NCBI RefSeq assembly: GCF_000819725.1
Contig: NZ_CDDH01000107.1
Span: forward strand, 1 to 45,328
DNA length: 45,328 bases
Source of the DNA: Aeromonas australiensis
GTDB lineage: Bacteria > Pseudomonadota > Gammaproteobacteria > Enterobacterales > Aeromonadaceae
Direction of reading: 5' to 3'
Both the position numbers and the translations under genes were made by a program. Below, piece after piece: positions 16,314 to 25,363 of this stretch (positions within the stretch are counted from its first letter, which is position 1; each line of letters opens with the position of its first letter). Below the pieces are notes generated by a model. The model was not told the origin of the DNA and ran no database searches. It worked only from the letters and a program-made list of their open reading frames with translations.

Positions 16314-17086
16314 ATTCCTCACCATCTCGGTGCAAGTTATCCACTTTAGTGCCCTCTCCTGCCAATTTTAATGCACAAGATCCTGCTTGCTGCTAACGCT
16401 CCCTTTTGTTACCCGTTCCGGCTCGACAGAGTTTTCTCCTGTCGCGCCTAACTATTTGATTTTTATACAAACATTTTTCTTCCGGTATTTTTTGAACAGC
16501 CCTTGCATCCCAGTAGTGGCGCGGCTTTCAGGGCGATAAACAAGATTCATAAACAGGGTTATCCACAGATTCTGTGGGTAACTGCAGCAAGCCTTGTCAG
16601 GACGCGGGATTGCCCGTGATGGTGCCCGGCAAACAGTCATTTTGCTGGCCAACCTGATTTTATGCTGTTTTTTGGCCCCCTCCGGAACAGCCGGGTGACA
16701 GGCGCTATTTACACTTTTAAGACGCATCTTTTTGCCAACCCTTGCCCCATGGGCAAGCGGCTAAATATCAAGCTAATTTGCCGCTCTGCCAACCATGGCA
16801 GCCATCGGTTGAATCTGCTGAAACAGCTCCCAACCAAGCGGTTGGACAGCAGAATCTAACATATGGGGCTGCGCCAGCACGCTTCGCTAGCGGGCAGCAT
16901 ATTTCACTAATTGACAGCGACAACAACAGCAAAAAAGACCTGCTTTCATCGGCTTGGCTCTCTATTACGCCGCCAGGTCCACAAATTGCGTTCGATAACG
17001 TCCGATTAATCACCCCTTGGCGCTTCTTTATTGGGGAGAGATCCGGCACAATATCGACCCCACTTTTTTCCTCGGTTTTTCCGGGC
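16314..17086. other. Long intergenic region upstream of ybjL
   Basis: 773 bases with no supportable gene. The ybjL frame is open back to 16742, but this extension (rich in S, P and Q) has no family resemblance and no ribosome binding site. A short minus-strand frame at 16452-16727 is also unsupported. The region contains a DnaA-box-like inverted repeat (16558-16582) and a further TTATCCACT at 16337-16345. A small RNA or long leader is possible but not demonstrated. Confidence 0.5.
16558..16582. repeat. Inverted repeat made of two DnaA-box-like sequences
   Basis: A 12-bp inverted repeat with one mismatch (16558-16569 and 16571-16582). The left arm contains TTATCCACA (16559-16567), the consensus DnaA box. 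The right arm is the complement of TTACCCACA. It could bind DnaA or simply form an RNA hairpin. Confidence 0.6.
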
Positions 17087-18772
17087 ATGACCATAGATTT
17101 CGTGACACTGCTACATCAAAGCGACTCCCTGCTGCTGTTCGTGGTACTGGCTTTTGGCCTGCTGCTTGGCAAGGTGCGTATTGGCAACTTTCAAATTGGC
17201 AACACCATAGGCGTGTTGTTCACGGCCCTGCTGTTCGGCCAGATGGGCTTCGAGTTTACTGCCACCACTGAAAACGTCGGCTTTATGCTGTTCATCTTCT
17301 GTGTCGGCATTGAAGCTGGGCCCCACTTCTTCAGCGTCTTCCTGCGCGATGGTATTCACTACATCACGCTGACCCTGGTGATCCTGCTGACCGCCCTGTT
17401 TCTCACCGTCGGGCTGGCCAAGTTCTTCAATCTGGGCCCCGGCATGGCGGCCGGCATTCTGGCTGGCTCCCTCACCTCCACACCGGCATTGGTCGGTGCA
17501 CAAGATGCGCTGCGCAGCGGGCTGCTTAATCTACCCCACCAGACCAACATGCAAGCGGTGCTGGACAACATGGGCATCGGCTACGCCCTGACCTATCTGG
17601 TCGGTCTGGTGGGCCTGATGCTGGTGGTGCGCTATCTCCCCTCGCTGGCACGACTCGACCTCAATACCGAGGCACAGAAGATTGCCCGAGAGCGGGGTCT
17701 CTCCGACAGCGACAATCGCAAGACCTATCTGCCCATCATCCGCGCCTATCGGGTCGGGCCTGAGCTGGCCGCCTGGATTGGAGGACGTACCCTGCGCGAA
17801 ACCGGCATCTACCCCCACACCGGCTGCTATGTGGAGCGGATCCGCCGCAACGGCATCCTGGCGAGCCCCGATGGTGATGCCGTCATCCAGGAAGGGGACG
17901 AAATCGCCCTGGTGGGCTATCCCGAGAGTCACGAGAAGCTGGATGTTAATTACCGCAACGGTAAAGAGGTGTTTGATCGCAACCTGCTCGACCTGCAGAT
18001 CGTCACCGAAGAGATCGTGGTAAAGAATGACTCAGTGGTAGGCCGTCATCTGGTGGAGCTCAATCTCACCGAGAAGGGCTGCTTCCTCAACCGGGTGGTG
18101 CGCTCCCAAATCGAGATGCCGTTTGATCGCAACATCATGCTGCAAAAAGGCGACGTGTTGCAGATCAGTGGCGAGAAGCAGCGAGTAAAACTGCTGGCCA
18201 ACAAGATCGGCTTTATCAGCATCCACAGCCAGACCACGGATCTGGTAGCGTTCACCACCTTCTTCGTACTCGGCCTGCTGATCGGCTCCGTTTCGCTGGT
18301 GTTCGGTCAGATCGAATTTGGCCTCGGCAACGCCGTCGGCCTGCTGCTGGCAGGCATCCTGATGGGTTACCTGCGGGCCAACCACCCGACTGTCGGCTAT
18401 GTACCACCCGGCGCCCTGCGGCTGGCCAAGGATCTGGGTCTGGCGGTCTTTATGGTGAGCACGGGCCTGAAAGCCGGTGGCGGCATCCTCGACCACCTCA
18501 GCGAGGTAGGTATGGTCGTGCTCTTCTCAGGCATGTTGGTGACCACCCTACCGGTGCTGGTGGGTTATCTGTTCGGGGTCTGGGTGCTGAAAATGAACCC
18601 GGCGCTGCTGCTCGGCGCCATTACCGGTGCCCGCACCTGTGCTCCGGCCATGGATGTGGTCAACGAGGCAGCCAACAGCTCCATTCCGGCGCTCGGGTAT
18701 GCCGGTACCTATGCGGTGGCCAACGTGATGCTGACCCTGGCGGGCTCCTTTATCATCGGCTTCTGGTTCTAG
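17087..18772 (+). CDS. ybjL: YbjL-type AAE (aspartate:alanine exchanger) family transporter
   Basis: A 561-residue inner-membrane protein, the same length as E. coli YbjL and alike throughout. The layout is an N-terminal membrane block (residues 1-165), two cytosolic RCK_C/TrkA-C domains (about 200-375) and a C-terminal membrane block (about 385-561). Conserved pieces include [21 protein letters not shown] and G-A-R-T-C-A-P-A-M. The family includes aspartate:alanine exchangers; the substrate of YbjL is not established. The ATG at 17087 was chosen by family length. No clear Shine-Dalgarno precedes it. Confidence 0.92.
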   Translation: MTIDFVTLLHQSDSLLLFVVLAFGLLLGKVRIGNFQIGNTIGVLFTALLFGQMGFEFTATTENVGFMLFIFCVGIEAGPHFFSVFLRDGIHYITLTLVILLTALFLTVGLAKFFNLGPGMAAGILAGSLTSTPALVGAQDALRSGLLNLPHQTNMQAVLDNMGIGYALTYLVGLVGLMLVVRYLPSLARLDLNTEAQKIARERGLSDSDNRKTYLPIIRAYRVGPELAAWIGGRTLRETGIYPHTGCYVERIRRNGILASPDGDAVIQEGDEIALVGYPESHEKLDVNYRNGKEVFDRNLLDLQIVTEEIVVKNDSVVGRHLVELNLTEKGCFLNRVVRSQIEMPFDRNIMLQKGDVLQISGEKQRVKLLANKIGFISIHSQTTDLVAFTTFFVLGLLIGSVSLVFGQIEFGLGNAVGLLLAGILMGYLRANHPTVGYVPPGALRLAKDLGLAVFMVSTGLKAGGGILDHLSEVGMVVLFSGMLVTTLPVLVGYLFGVWVLKMNPALLLGAITGARTCAPAMDVVNEAANSSIPALGYAGTYAVANVMLTLAGSFIIGFWF

Positions 18773-18798
18773 CCAGTACCATCACATTACCGCTAACA

Positions 18799-18825
18799 AA
18801 GAAGGGAGCCTCAGGCTCCCTTCTT
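18799..18825 (+). terminator. Terminator of ybjL
   Basis: A 12-bp perfect stem AAGAAGGGAGCC / GGCTCCCTTCTT with a 3-base loop, 26 bases past the stop. Confidence 0.8.
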
Positions 18826-18941
18826 GCTATCTGCCCCGCTAGAGAGATGTAGAGCAGGCTTATTGGTGTGGCGCCACCTCCCCCCCATCATCTGCACTAA
18901 ACTCTGCCACAAACCCACTCTTCCTATTCCACAATGGCCGA

Positions 18942-18974
18942 TGCTCTGCTCTGCTCTGCTCTGCTCTGCTCTGC
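18942..18974. repeat. Pentanucleotide microsatellite (TGCTC)6.6
   Basis: Six complete TGCTC units (18942-18971) plus TGC, uninterrupted. It lies between the convergent ybjL and fabB terminators. Short frames cross it on both strands but run antisense into fabB or lack ribosome binding sites, so it appears to be intergenic. Confidence 0.95.
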
Positions 18975-19000
18975 AATGAGTGATGGCAGATCACGGAAAC

Positions 19001-19027
19001 AAAAAAAGCGCCCTGAGGCGCTTTTTT
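19001..19027 (-). terminator. Terminator of fabB
   Basis: Inverted repeat AAAAAAGCGCC / GGCGCTTTTTT with loop CTGA, 17 bases past the fabB stop. Confidence 0.9.
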
Positions 19028-19043
19028 CATATCAACCGGATGA

Positions 19044-20255
19044 TCAAGCTTTGAACTTGCTGAACACCAAAGAGGCGTTGGTACCGCCAAAGCCGAAGCT
19101 GTTGGACATGACGGTATTGAGCTCGGTAGCTTCGTACTCGCGCACGATGGGCAGACCTTCCGCTTTCTCGTCCAGGGTCTCGATGTTGATGCTGGGGGCG
19201 ATAAAGCCATGTTCCATCATCAGCAGGGAGTAGACAGCCTCGTGCACACCTGCAGCCCCCAGCGCATGGCCGGTCATCGCCTTGGTGGCAGAGATCTTGG
19301 GACCGTTGGCGCCAAACAGCGTCTGGATAGCTTCCAGCTCTTTGGTATCACCCACCGGAGTGGAGGTGCCGTGGGTGTTGATGTAATCAACCTTGCCCAC
19401 ACCTTGCATCGCCATCTTCATGCAACGCACCGCGCCTTCACCGCTCGGCGCGACCATGTCATAGCCATCGGAGGTGGCACCGTAACCGGTCAGCTCAGCA
19501 TAAATGTGAGCACCACGGGCCAGCGCATGTTCCAACTCTTCAATCACCAGAATGCCGCCGCCACCGGAGATAACGAAACCGTCGCGGTTCACATCATAGG
19601 TACGGGAGGCTTTTTCAGGCGTGTCGTTGTACTTGGTGGAGAGGGCGCCCATGGCGTCAAACTGGATGGTAGAGGACCAGTCCAGCTCTTCACCGCCACC
19701 GGCGAAGACCACATCCTGTTTGCCAAGCTGGATCAGCTCAAGCGCGTGACCGATGCAGTGCGCAGAGGTGGCGCAAGCTGAGCTGATGGAGTAGTTGACA
19801 CCCTTGATCTGGAACGGGGTCGCCAGGCAAGCAGAGGTGGTGGAGGACATGGTGCGCGGCACCATGTAAGGACCCACACGCTTGACCCCTTTGTCGCGGG
19901 CGATATCCACAGATTCCGAGGTGTTCTTGCCGGAGGCACCACCTGAACCGACCACCAGGCCGGTCCGCTCGTTGGAGACCTGATCTTCCGCCAGACCGGC
20001 ATCTGCAATGGCCTGCTGCATGGAGAGGTAGGCGTAGGCCGCAGCGTCACCCATAAAACGCATGACTTTACGGTCGATCAGTTCAGACGGTTCGAGTTTG
20101 ATGTTACCCCAGACACGGCTGCGCAGGTTGTGCTGCTCGAACTGCTCGGAATAGGTGATGCCGGATTTACCTGCTTTCAGGGAGGCCAGCACTTCTTCCT
20201 TGTTGTTGCCGATACTGGAGATGACGCCGATACCGGTGATCACTGCTCTTCTCAT
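19044..20255 (-). CDS. fabB: 3-oxoacyl-ACP synthase I
   Basis: The condensing enzyme that elongates acyl chains and is required for unsaturated fatty-acid synthesis; cytoplasmic dimer. The 403-residue product has the catalytic cysteine in S-S-A-C161-A-T-S and the two active-site histidines in [11 protein letters not shown] and T-G-H-A-L-G-A-A-G. It ends with the usual [10 protein letters not shown]. The start [10 protein letters not shown] matches E. coli FabB. FadR, its activator in E. coli, is encoded in the same window. A FadR-like half-site lies about 55 bp upstream. Divergent from mnmC, as in E. coli. Confidence 0.96.
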   Translation of the reverse strand: MRRAVITGIGVISSIGNNKEEVLASLKAGKSGITYSEQFEQHNLRSRVWGNIKLEPSELIDRKVMRFMGDAAAYAYLSMQQAIADAGLAEDQVSNERTGLVVGSGGASGKNTSESVDIARDKGVKRVGPYMVPRTMSSTTSACLATPFQIKGVNYSISSACATSAHCIGHALELIQLGKQDVVFAGGGEELDWSSTIQFDAMGALSTKYNDTPEKASRTYDVNRDGFVISGGGGILVIEELEHALARGAHIYAELTGYGATSDGYDMVAPSGEGAVRCMKMAMQGVGKVDYINTHGTSTPVGDTKELEAIQTLFGANGPKISATKAMTGHALGAAGVHEAVYSLLMMEHGFIAPSINIETLDEKAEGLPIVREYEATELNTVMSNSFGFGGTNASLVFSKFKA

Positions 20256-20309
20256 TAATTCATCTCGTCTGGAAAAACTGGCGCCAAGTCTACCCGCTTT
20301 CGGCTGCCA

Positions 20310-20326
20310 AACTGGTCTGCTTTCAC
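20310..20326 (-). promoter_or_regulatory. Possible FadR half-site upstream of fabB
   Basis: AACTGGTCTG (20310-20319) matches the first ten positions of the FadR operator consensus AACTGGTCnGACCAGTT; the other half does not match. Its position, upstream of a gene FadR activates in E. coli, is suggestive only. Confidence 0.3.
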
Positions 20327-20366
20327 GTAGAATGCCCGCGATTTTGTGACGCGAGCCGAGGAAAAC

Positions 20367-22364
20367 GTGAGTCAAACATCCTTACATCATGCCCGATTGG
20401 ACTGGAATGAAGCGGGAACTCCGGTCTCCAGTGACTTCGGGGATGTGTACTTTTCCAATGATAACGGTCTAAGTGAAACCCGCTACGTCTTTTTGCAGCA
20501 AAACCGGCTACCTGCGCGATTTTCGCACCACGATAACGACAGTTTCGTGATAGGTGAAACAGGTTTCGGCACAGGCCTTAACTTTCTGGCGACAATGCAA
20601 GCCTTCCTGGAACAGGCACCCCAATCCGGCAACGGCTCCCGTCTGCACTTCATCAGTTTCGAGAAATACCCCCTGACCCAAGACGATCTGCGCAAGGCGC
20701 TGGCGGCCTGGCCTGAACTTGGCCACTTGAGTCAGGACCTTATCGCCCAATGGCCGCTGCCGATCTCCGGTTGCCACCGCCTGCATTTTGCGGGCGGCCG
20801 CATTCGCCTCGATCTCTGGTTTGGCGATATCAAGGATATGCTGCCGCAGGTGCCTCACCGGGCAGAGGGTCTGGTGGATGCCTGGTATCTGGATGGTTTC
20901 TCCCCGGCCAAGAACCCGGAGATGTGGACACAGGGGCTGTTTGACGGTCTCGCTCGCCTCGCCCGTCCAGATTGCACCATCGCCACCTTTACCTGCGCCG
21001 GTTTTGTCCGGCGCGGCCTGATTGCCGCCGGTTTTGCCATGAAGAAGGTGAAGGGCCACGGTAGCAAGCGGGAGATGCTGGTGGGTGATCGCACCGACAA
21101 GCCGCCGCAGCAGACCATCGCCCCCTGGTATGCCCGTCCTGCCGGACGCGCTGGCGAGGTGGTGATCATCGGCGGCGGCATCGCCTCGGCCATGACGGCG
21201 CTCTCTCTGGTGGAGCGAGGTCGCAAGGTAACGTTGCTGTGTGCAGATGGCGAACCGGCCACCGGCGCCTCCGGCAACCGCCAGGGGGCGCTCTATCCCC
21301 TGCTCAACGGCGAGCACGATGCGTTGTCGCGTTTCTATTCGCTCGCCTTTGGCTATGCCCGCCAGCGGCTGCTGGCGTTGGCCGAACGCCATCCTATCGC
21401 TTTCGAATTATGCGGAGTGACCCAGCTCGGTTATGACGACAAATCGGCAGCCAAGCTGGCGAAAATGAGTCAGGGCCCCTTCCCCCCCGAGCTGATGCAT
21501 CCCCTCTCTACAGCAGAGGTAGAGCAGGTGGTTGGCCTGCCCTGCGGCCACAGCGGCGTCAGTTACCCGCTGGGGGGCTGGCTCTGCCCGGCCGATCTCA
21601 CCCGCGCAGCGATCAAAGAAGCACAAGCCAGCGGCCTGCTGGAGGTGGTGTTCAAGACCGAGGTGGTGGCCATTGCCGAGCAGGCCGATGGCTGGCAAGT
21701 AGAGAGCCAGGATGGCCGCCACTGGCAGGCCCCCCATCTGGTGGTCGCTGCCGGTCACCAGTTGCCAGCACTGCTCCCCTTTGCCGAGCTGCCGCTCTAT
21801 CCGGTGCGCGGTCAGGTGAGCCATGTACCGACCACCGCCAGCTTGCGTCAGCTCAAGAGTGTGCTCTGCTACGATGGCTACCTCACACCGATGCACAACG
21901 ATCAACACTGCATCGGTGCCAGTTATGGCCGCAACCAGATCGGTCTTGAGTTTCGGGCCGAGGAGCAAATCCAGAATCAGGCACGGTTACAAACCTGCCT
22001 GCCGGAGCAAACCTGGCCCGCCGAGGTGGATGTGAGCGGCAACGAGGCGCGGGTCGGGGTGCGTTGTGCCAGTCGGGATCACCTGCCGGTGGTGGGGCCA
22101 GTGGCCAGACTGCAAGGTCTGGCGGATCACTATGCGGATCTGCAGCATGATCAGCACAACGCCCAGCCGCTCCCCCTTCACCCCGGCCTCTATGTGCTGG
22201 GGGCGCTCGGTTCGCGGGGTCTGTGCTCGGCGCCGCTCTGTGGCGAGCTGCTCGCCAGCGAGATCTGCGGCGAGCCCCTGCCGCTGGCCGCCGATCTGCT
22301 GGAATCGCTCCACCCAGCCCGTTATTGGGTACGCAAGCTGCTTAAAGGCAAAGCACTGGGGTAA
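20367..22364 (+). CDS. mnmC: Bifunctional tRNA 5-methylaminomethyl-2-thiouridine biosynthesis protein MnmC
   Basis: It completes the mnm5(s2)U modification at the wobble position of certain tRNAs: the FAD-dependent C-terminal half removes the carboxymethyl group and the N-terminal half methylates the resulting amine using S-adenosylmethionine. The 665-residue product has the methyltransferase motif [10 protein letters not shown] (64-73) and [17 protein letters not shown]. The FAD motif I-I-G-G-G-I-A-S-A is near residue 270, followed by [12 protein letters not shown]. The GTG start at 20367 has GAGG upstream; an alternative GTG at 20346 has none. Divergent from fabB. Length matches E. coli (668). 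Confidence 0.95.
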   Translation: MSQTSLHHARLDWNEAGTPVSSDFGDVYFSNDNGLSETRYVFLQQNRLPARFSHHDNDSFVIGETGFGTGLNFLATMQAFLEQAPQSGNGSRLHFISFEKYPLTQDDLRKALAAWPELGHLSQDLIAQWPLPISGCHRLHFAGGRIRLDLWFGDIKDMLPQVPHRAEGLVDAWYLDGFSPAKNPEMWTQGLFDGLARLARPDCTIATFTCAGFVRRGLIAAGFAMKKVKGHGSKREMLVGDRTDKPPQQTIAPWYARPAGRAGEVVIIGGGIASAMTALSLVERGRKVTLLCADGEPATGASGNRQGALYPLLNGEHDALSRFYSLAFGYARQRLLALAERHPIAFELCGVTQLGYDDKSAAKLAKMSQGPFPPELMHPLSTAEVEQVVGLPCGHSGVSYPLGGWLCPADLTRAAIKEAQASGLLEVVFKTEVVAIAEQADGWQVESQDGRHWQAPHLVVAAGHQLPALLPFAELPLYPVRGQVSHVPTTASLRQLKSVLCYDGYLTPMHNDQHCIGASYGRNQIGLEFRAEEQIQNQARLQTCLPEQTWPAEVDVSGNEARVGVRCASRDHLPVVGPVARLQGLADHYADLQHDQHNAQPLPLHPGLYVLGALGSRGLCSAPLCGELLASEICGEPLPLAADLLESLHPARYWVRKLLKGKALG

Positions 22365-22484
22365 AGCAGAGGCAGGCTAACACTGAATGTCATGGCCGCC
22401 AGACTGGCGGTCATCTCGTATATGCAAAAGGTCGCTGGGAGAGGGATGGCAGAGGCCTCGCAATATTAAGACCGCTCACGTAAT

Positions 22485-23078
22485 TCACTTTGGCCACTGC
22501 ACTCCAAGCTGCTCACCATAACCACTCTGCCGCTCAAAGCCATCAATACGCGCTCTGATGCTGCCCAGCTCACCACTGCCCGCAGCCCACGCGGCATAGC
22601 GCAACGCCTGACAATCTGCATGTCCGGGTAGCGCTGCAATGGCACCACCGACTTGATTGGCCCCTTGCAGCACCATCTCTTTCATTCGGGATTCGTAGTC
22701 AAACATACTGGAGAGCAGCCGCCCCCAGCGCAGTTGGGCAGGATCGCTGCCCGCCCCTTGTCGCCAACGGGGTAGCAGAATAGTCCCGTGAGTGATCACC
22801 GTGACCCGTTTAAGCTGGCACTGGCCTGGTAACTGCTCAGTCTCCAGCTGCCAGTCCATCTGATAACTCGCCTTGCCGAGCACAGGTTTACCATTCACCT
22901 TGGGAGCACTTTGGGCCAGCGCAGCGGCAAGCTGACTTGAGCTGACGGCATTGACGTCATAAAAGCGGACATTAATGCGGGACTCAGGCACTACTTGTGG
23001 CCGGCTCGGCTGAGCCTGACTGCTCAGGGGCAACAGCAACAACACAACCCATACGACTCCATAAACCTTGCTGACCAT
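22485..23078 (-). CDS. Exported DUF922-like protein with a degenerate protease motif
   Basis: A 197-residue protein with a clear signal peptide (M-V-S-K-V-Y-G then a run of V and L, ending S-S-Q-A-Q near residue 23). The rest resembles the DUF922 family, annotated as predicted secreted zinc proteases: Y-D-V-N-A-V-S-S-S-Q-L (39-49), a W-Q-L-E region, Q-C-Q-L-K-R-V-T-V, I-L-L-P-R-W, and a cysteine pair (C99, C156). Where other members have an HExxH-like helix after a W-x-x-x-L, this one reads L-S-S-M-F-D-Y-E-S-R-M, lacking both histidines. It is therefore probably not an active metalloprotease. Start ATG with AAGGAAGG upstream. Family call moderate. Confidence 0.55.
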   Translation of the reverse strand: MVSKVYGVVWVVLLLLPLSSQAQPSRPQVVPESRINVRFYDVNAVSSSQLAAALAQSAPKVNGKPVLGKASYQMDWQLETEQLPGQCQLKRVTVITHGTILLPRWRQGAGSDPAQLRWGRLLSSMFDYESRMKEMVLQGANQVGGAIAALPGHADCQALRYAAWAAGSGELGSIRARIDGFERQSGYGEQLGVQWPK

Positions 23079-23261
23079 GCCAGACTACCTTCCTTGATTG
23101 CACGGGCGGAGTACCAACCTTGGTGAAACCCACCGCCACACAGATGACGGCTATAGCCTATGTGTGAGCACGACGCGGCGCAATACCACGATGCGCCCAT
23201 AAATCAGAGCAGGCTCACAGGTTGCGTGAGCAGAGTATGGCACAAGGCCAAAACTGTATTT

Positions 23262-23726
23262 TTATTGCGCATGACGGCTGATGCGCTGCCAGTCGAGGTG
23301 GTAGTTTTTCACATTGATGTCATGACCATCTATCTGAATAAAATGATCATTTTTAAGGCGGTTGGCAAAAAAGTCCTGATCTGCCCCCTCCTTGAGCCAC
23401 AGCTCGCAAAGTCCCCGTTTTCCCTCTTTGGCATAGAATCTCGGGGTGACCAGCAGCACGACCCCATCTACCCGGATGGCGTGACGGGCCAGGCAGTTCG
23501 CTTCGGTGGTGTTGGATGCCAGCGCGGCAAAACGAGGTCTGTTCCCCTCGGCAACCACCAGTACGCCGTAAGAGTGAGGGGCCATGAGACGCCGCATGGC
23601 GACCGCCTGATGAGGACCGGTTTGCTGAAACCCGTCATTGATGACTGCCAATACGCAAGTAGGTGAAAACAGCATCACAATCAGAAAAATAGAGCGTTTA
23701 ATGCCCAATAAACCACCAGTCGCCAT
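23262..23726 (-). CDS. Hypothetical exported protein
   Basis: From the ATG at 23726 this is a 154-residue protein with a likely signal peptide (K-R-S-I-F-L-I-V-M-L-F-S-P-T-C-V-L-A). The mature part has two cysteines (near 84 and 118), N-T-T-E-A-N-C-L-A-R and a basic histidine-containing tail. I do not recognise a family. The frame is open to 23903, but the additional residues precede the hydrophobic segment and have no better start. Divergent from dcuC; it lies upstream of the DUF922-like gene on the same strand with 183 bp between them. Start uncertain. Confidence 0.5.
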   Translation of the reverse strand: MATGGLLGIKRSIFLIVMLFSPTCVLAVINDGFQQTGPHQAVAMRRLMAPHSYGVLVVAEGNRPRFAALASNTTEANCLARHAIRVDGVVLLVTPRFYAKEGKRGLCELWLKEGADQDFFANRLKNDHFIQIDGHDINVKNYHLDWQRISRHAQ

Positions 23727-23815
23727 ATAAAAACCTAAAAAGACAACCAAGGATGGCAAGGGTAGGTAGCCAAACCCGCCGGGTAAAGCGCCTTTACCTT
23801 TCTTTAATTCTGTTG

Positions 23816-23854
23816 ACAGGATGAAACATTGATTTAGCTCACACAACATCCTGT
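23816..23854. promoter_or_regulatory. Dyad with a centred CRP-like site upstream of dcuC
   Basis: A perfect 8-bp inverted repeat ACAGGATG (23816-23823) / CATCCTGT (23847-23854). Centred exactly between the arms is ATTGA-N6-TCACA (23828-23843), one good CRP half-site with a weak partner; TTGAT there also fits an FNR half-site. It lies 67 bp before the dcuC start. E. coli dcuC is anaerobically controlled by FNR. Confidence 0.4.
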
Positions 23855-23920
23855 TTCCTGTCGCCACTCTACCCCTATAGGAATAGACTTCCGCCACTCT
23901 CATTCAATCAGAAGGCAAAT

Positions 23921-25273
23921 ATGCTGGAACTCATTATTGGCACCCTGGTCACCCTGGTGGTGGGCCGTGCCATTTTCAAAGGATACTCAGCGACCGGGGT
24001 GCTGCTGAGCGGCGGCTTGCTGCTGCTGGTCATCACCGCCATGATGGGCAAGCCGGTACTGCCGAGCAAGGTAGTCAGCACCGGTTATATCGCGACCGAT
24101 ATCTTCGAATACATCCGCTTCCTGCTCAATGACCGTGGCGGTGGACTGGGGATGCTGATCATGGTGCTGTGCGGCTTCGCCGGTTACATGAGCCATATCG
24201 GCGCTAACACCATTCTGGTCAAGCTGGCCAGCAAGCCACTCGGCATCATCAAGTCCCCTTACATTCTGTTGGTAGCCGCCTATCTGGTGGCCTGCGCCAT
24301 GTCGCTGGCAGTCAGCTCTGCTACCGGCCTCGGTGTGCTGCTGATGGCCACCCTGTTCCCGCTGATGGTCAACATGGGGATCTCCCGCGGCGCCGCGGCG
24401 GCCGTGTGCGCCTCACCAGCCGCTATCATTCTGGCACCCACCTCCGGTGACGTGGTGATGGCCGCCCAGGCCGCCAATATGCCGCTGCTGGACTTTGCCT
24501 TCAAGCTGACCCTGCCCATCTCGCTGATCGCAATCGCCTGTATGGCGGTGACCCACTTCTTCTGGCAACGCTACCTTGACCAAAAATCCGGTGAGCACAA
24601 CGAGCCGGTCGCGCCGGGTGATCTGGTGACGACTGCGCCTGCCCTCTACGCCATCCTGCCCTTCACCCCCATCATCGGGGTGCTGGTGTTTGACGGTAAA
24701 TGGGGCCCGCAGCTGGATATCGTCACCATTATCGTGATGTGCATGGTGCTGGCCAGCCTGCTGGAACTTGTCCGGACCCGCAATGGCAAGGAGCTGCTGG
24801 ACGGCCTGCAGGTATGCTGGCGTAACATGGCTGATGCTTTTGCAGGGGTGGTGATGTTGCTGGTAGGTGCCGGTGTCTTTGCCCAGGGTCTGATGACCAT
24901 CGGCTTTATCGATACCCTGCTGGCTCATGCGCAGGATCTCGGCTCCGGTGGCTTGGTCATGATGCTGTCACTGGTGGTGATCACCACCCTGGCCGCCTTT
25001 ACCACCGGCTCGGGCAATGCCCCCTTCTACGCCTTTGTGGAGCTGATCCCCAACCTGGCCAGCAGCCTTGGCATCAACCCGGCCTATCTGGTGATCCCGA
25101 TGTTGCAAGCCTCCAACCTGGGTCGTACCATTTCACCGGTCTCCGGGGTGGTGGTCGCCTGTGCGGGGATGGGTAATCTTTCACCGTTCGAGGTGGTCAA
25201 ACGTACCAGTATGCCGGTCGCTGTTGGCCTGCTGGTGGTGATCATCGCCACCCAGATCATGGTACCCGCCTGA
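23921..25273 (+). CDS. dcuC: Anaerobic C4-dicarboxylate transporter DcuC
   Basis: An inner-membrane carrier that exports succinate (and exchanges fumarate) during anaerobic fermentation. The 450-residue product follows E. coli DcuC closely: K-G-Y-S-A-T-G-V-L near residue 23, S-S-A-T-G-L-G-V-L-L-M-A-T-L-F-P near 130, A-S-P-A-A-I-I-L-A-P-T-S-G-D-V-V near 167, T-T-G-S-G-N-A-P-F-Y-A-F-V-E and S-N-L-G-R-T. About 12 hydrophobic segments. Upstream is a dyad with CRP/FNR-like character. Transcribed alone, ending in a hairpin at 25280-25305. Confidence 0.95.
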   Translation: MLELIIGTLVTLVVGRAIFKGYSATGVLLSGGLLLLVITAMMGKPVLPSKVVSTGYIATDIFEYIRFLLNDRGGGLGMLIMVLCGFAGYMSHIGANTILVKLASKPLGIIKSPYILLVAAYLVACAMSLAVSSATGLGVLLMATLFPLMVNMGISRGAAAAVCASPAAIILAPTSGDVVMAAQAANMPLLDFAFKLTLPISLIAIACMAVTHFFWQRYLDQKSGEHNEPVAPGDLVTTAPALYAILPFTPIIGVLVFDGKWGPQLDIVTIIVMCMVLASLLELVRTRNGKELLDGLQVCWRNMADAFAGVVMLLVGAGVFAQGLMTIGFIDTLLAHAQDLGSGGLVMMLSLVVITTLAAFTTGSGNAPFYAFVELIPNLASSLGINPAYLVIPMLQASNLGRTISPVSGVVVACAGMGNLSPFEVVKRTSMPVAVGLLVVIIATQIMVPA

Positions 25274-25279
25274 TCGCTG

Positions 25280-25305
25280 ACCAGCCCGGCGCCAGCCGGG
25301 CTGGT
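25280..25305 (+). terminator. Hairpin after dcuC
   Basis: An 11-bp perfect stem ACCAGCCCGGC / GCCGGGCTGGT with loop GCCA, seven bases past the stop. It is not followed by a T-run, so termination may need rho or the hairpin may only stabilise the mRNA end. Confidence 0.55.
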
Positions 25306-25363
25306 ATCCTCCCCCCCCTTTGCAGTAGACTCGTTGCTCATTTTCCCCCTAAGGAGGACCGAG

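Noticed and set aside
16742..17086. Extended N-terminus of YbjL
   Set aside because: The frame is open, but family length (561 residues) and lack of similarity favour ATG 17087.
18934..19233. Small coding frame crossing the TGCTC repeat
   Set aside because: It runs antisense through the fabB 3' end and has no ribosome binding site.
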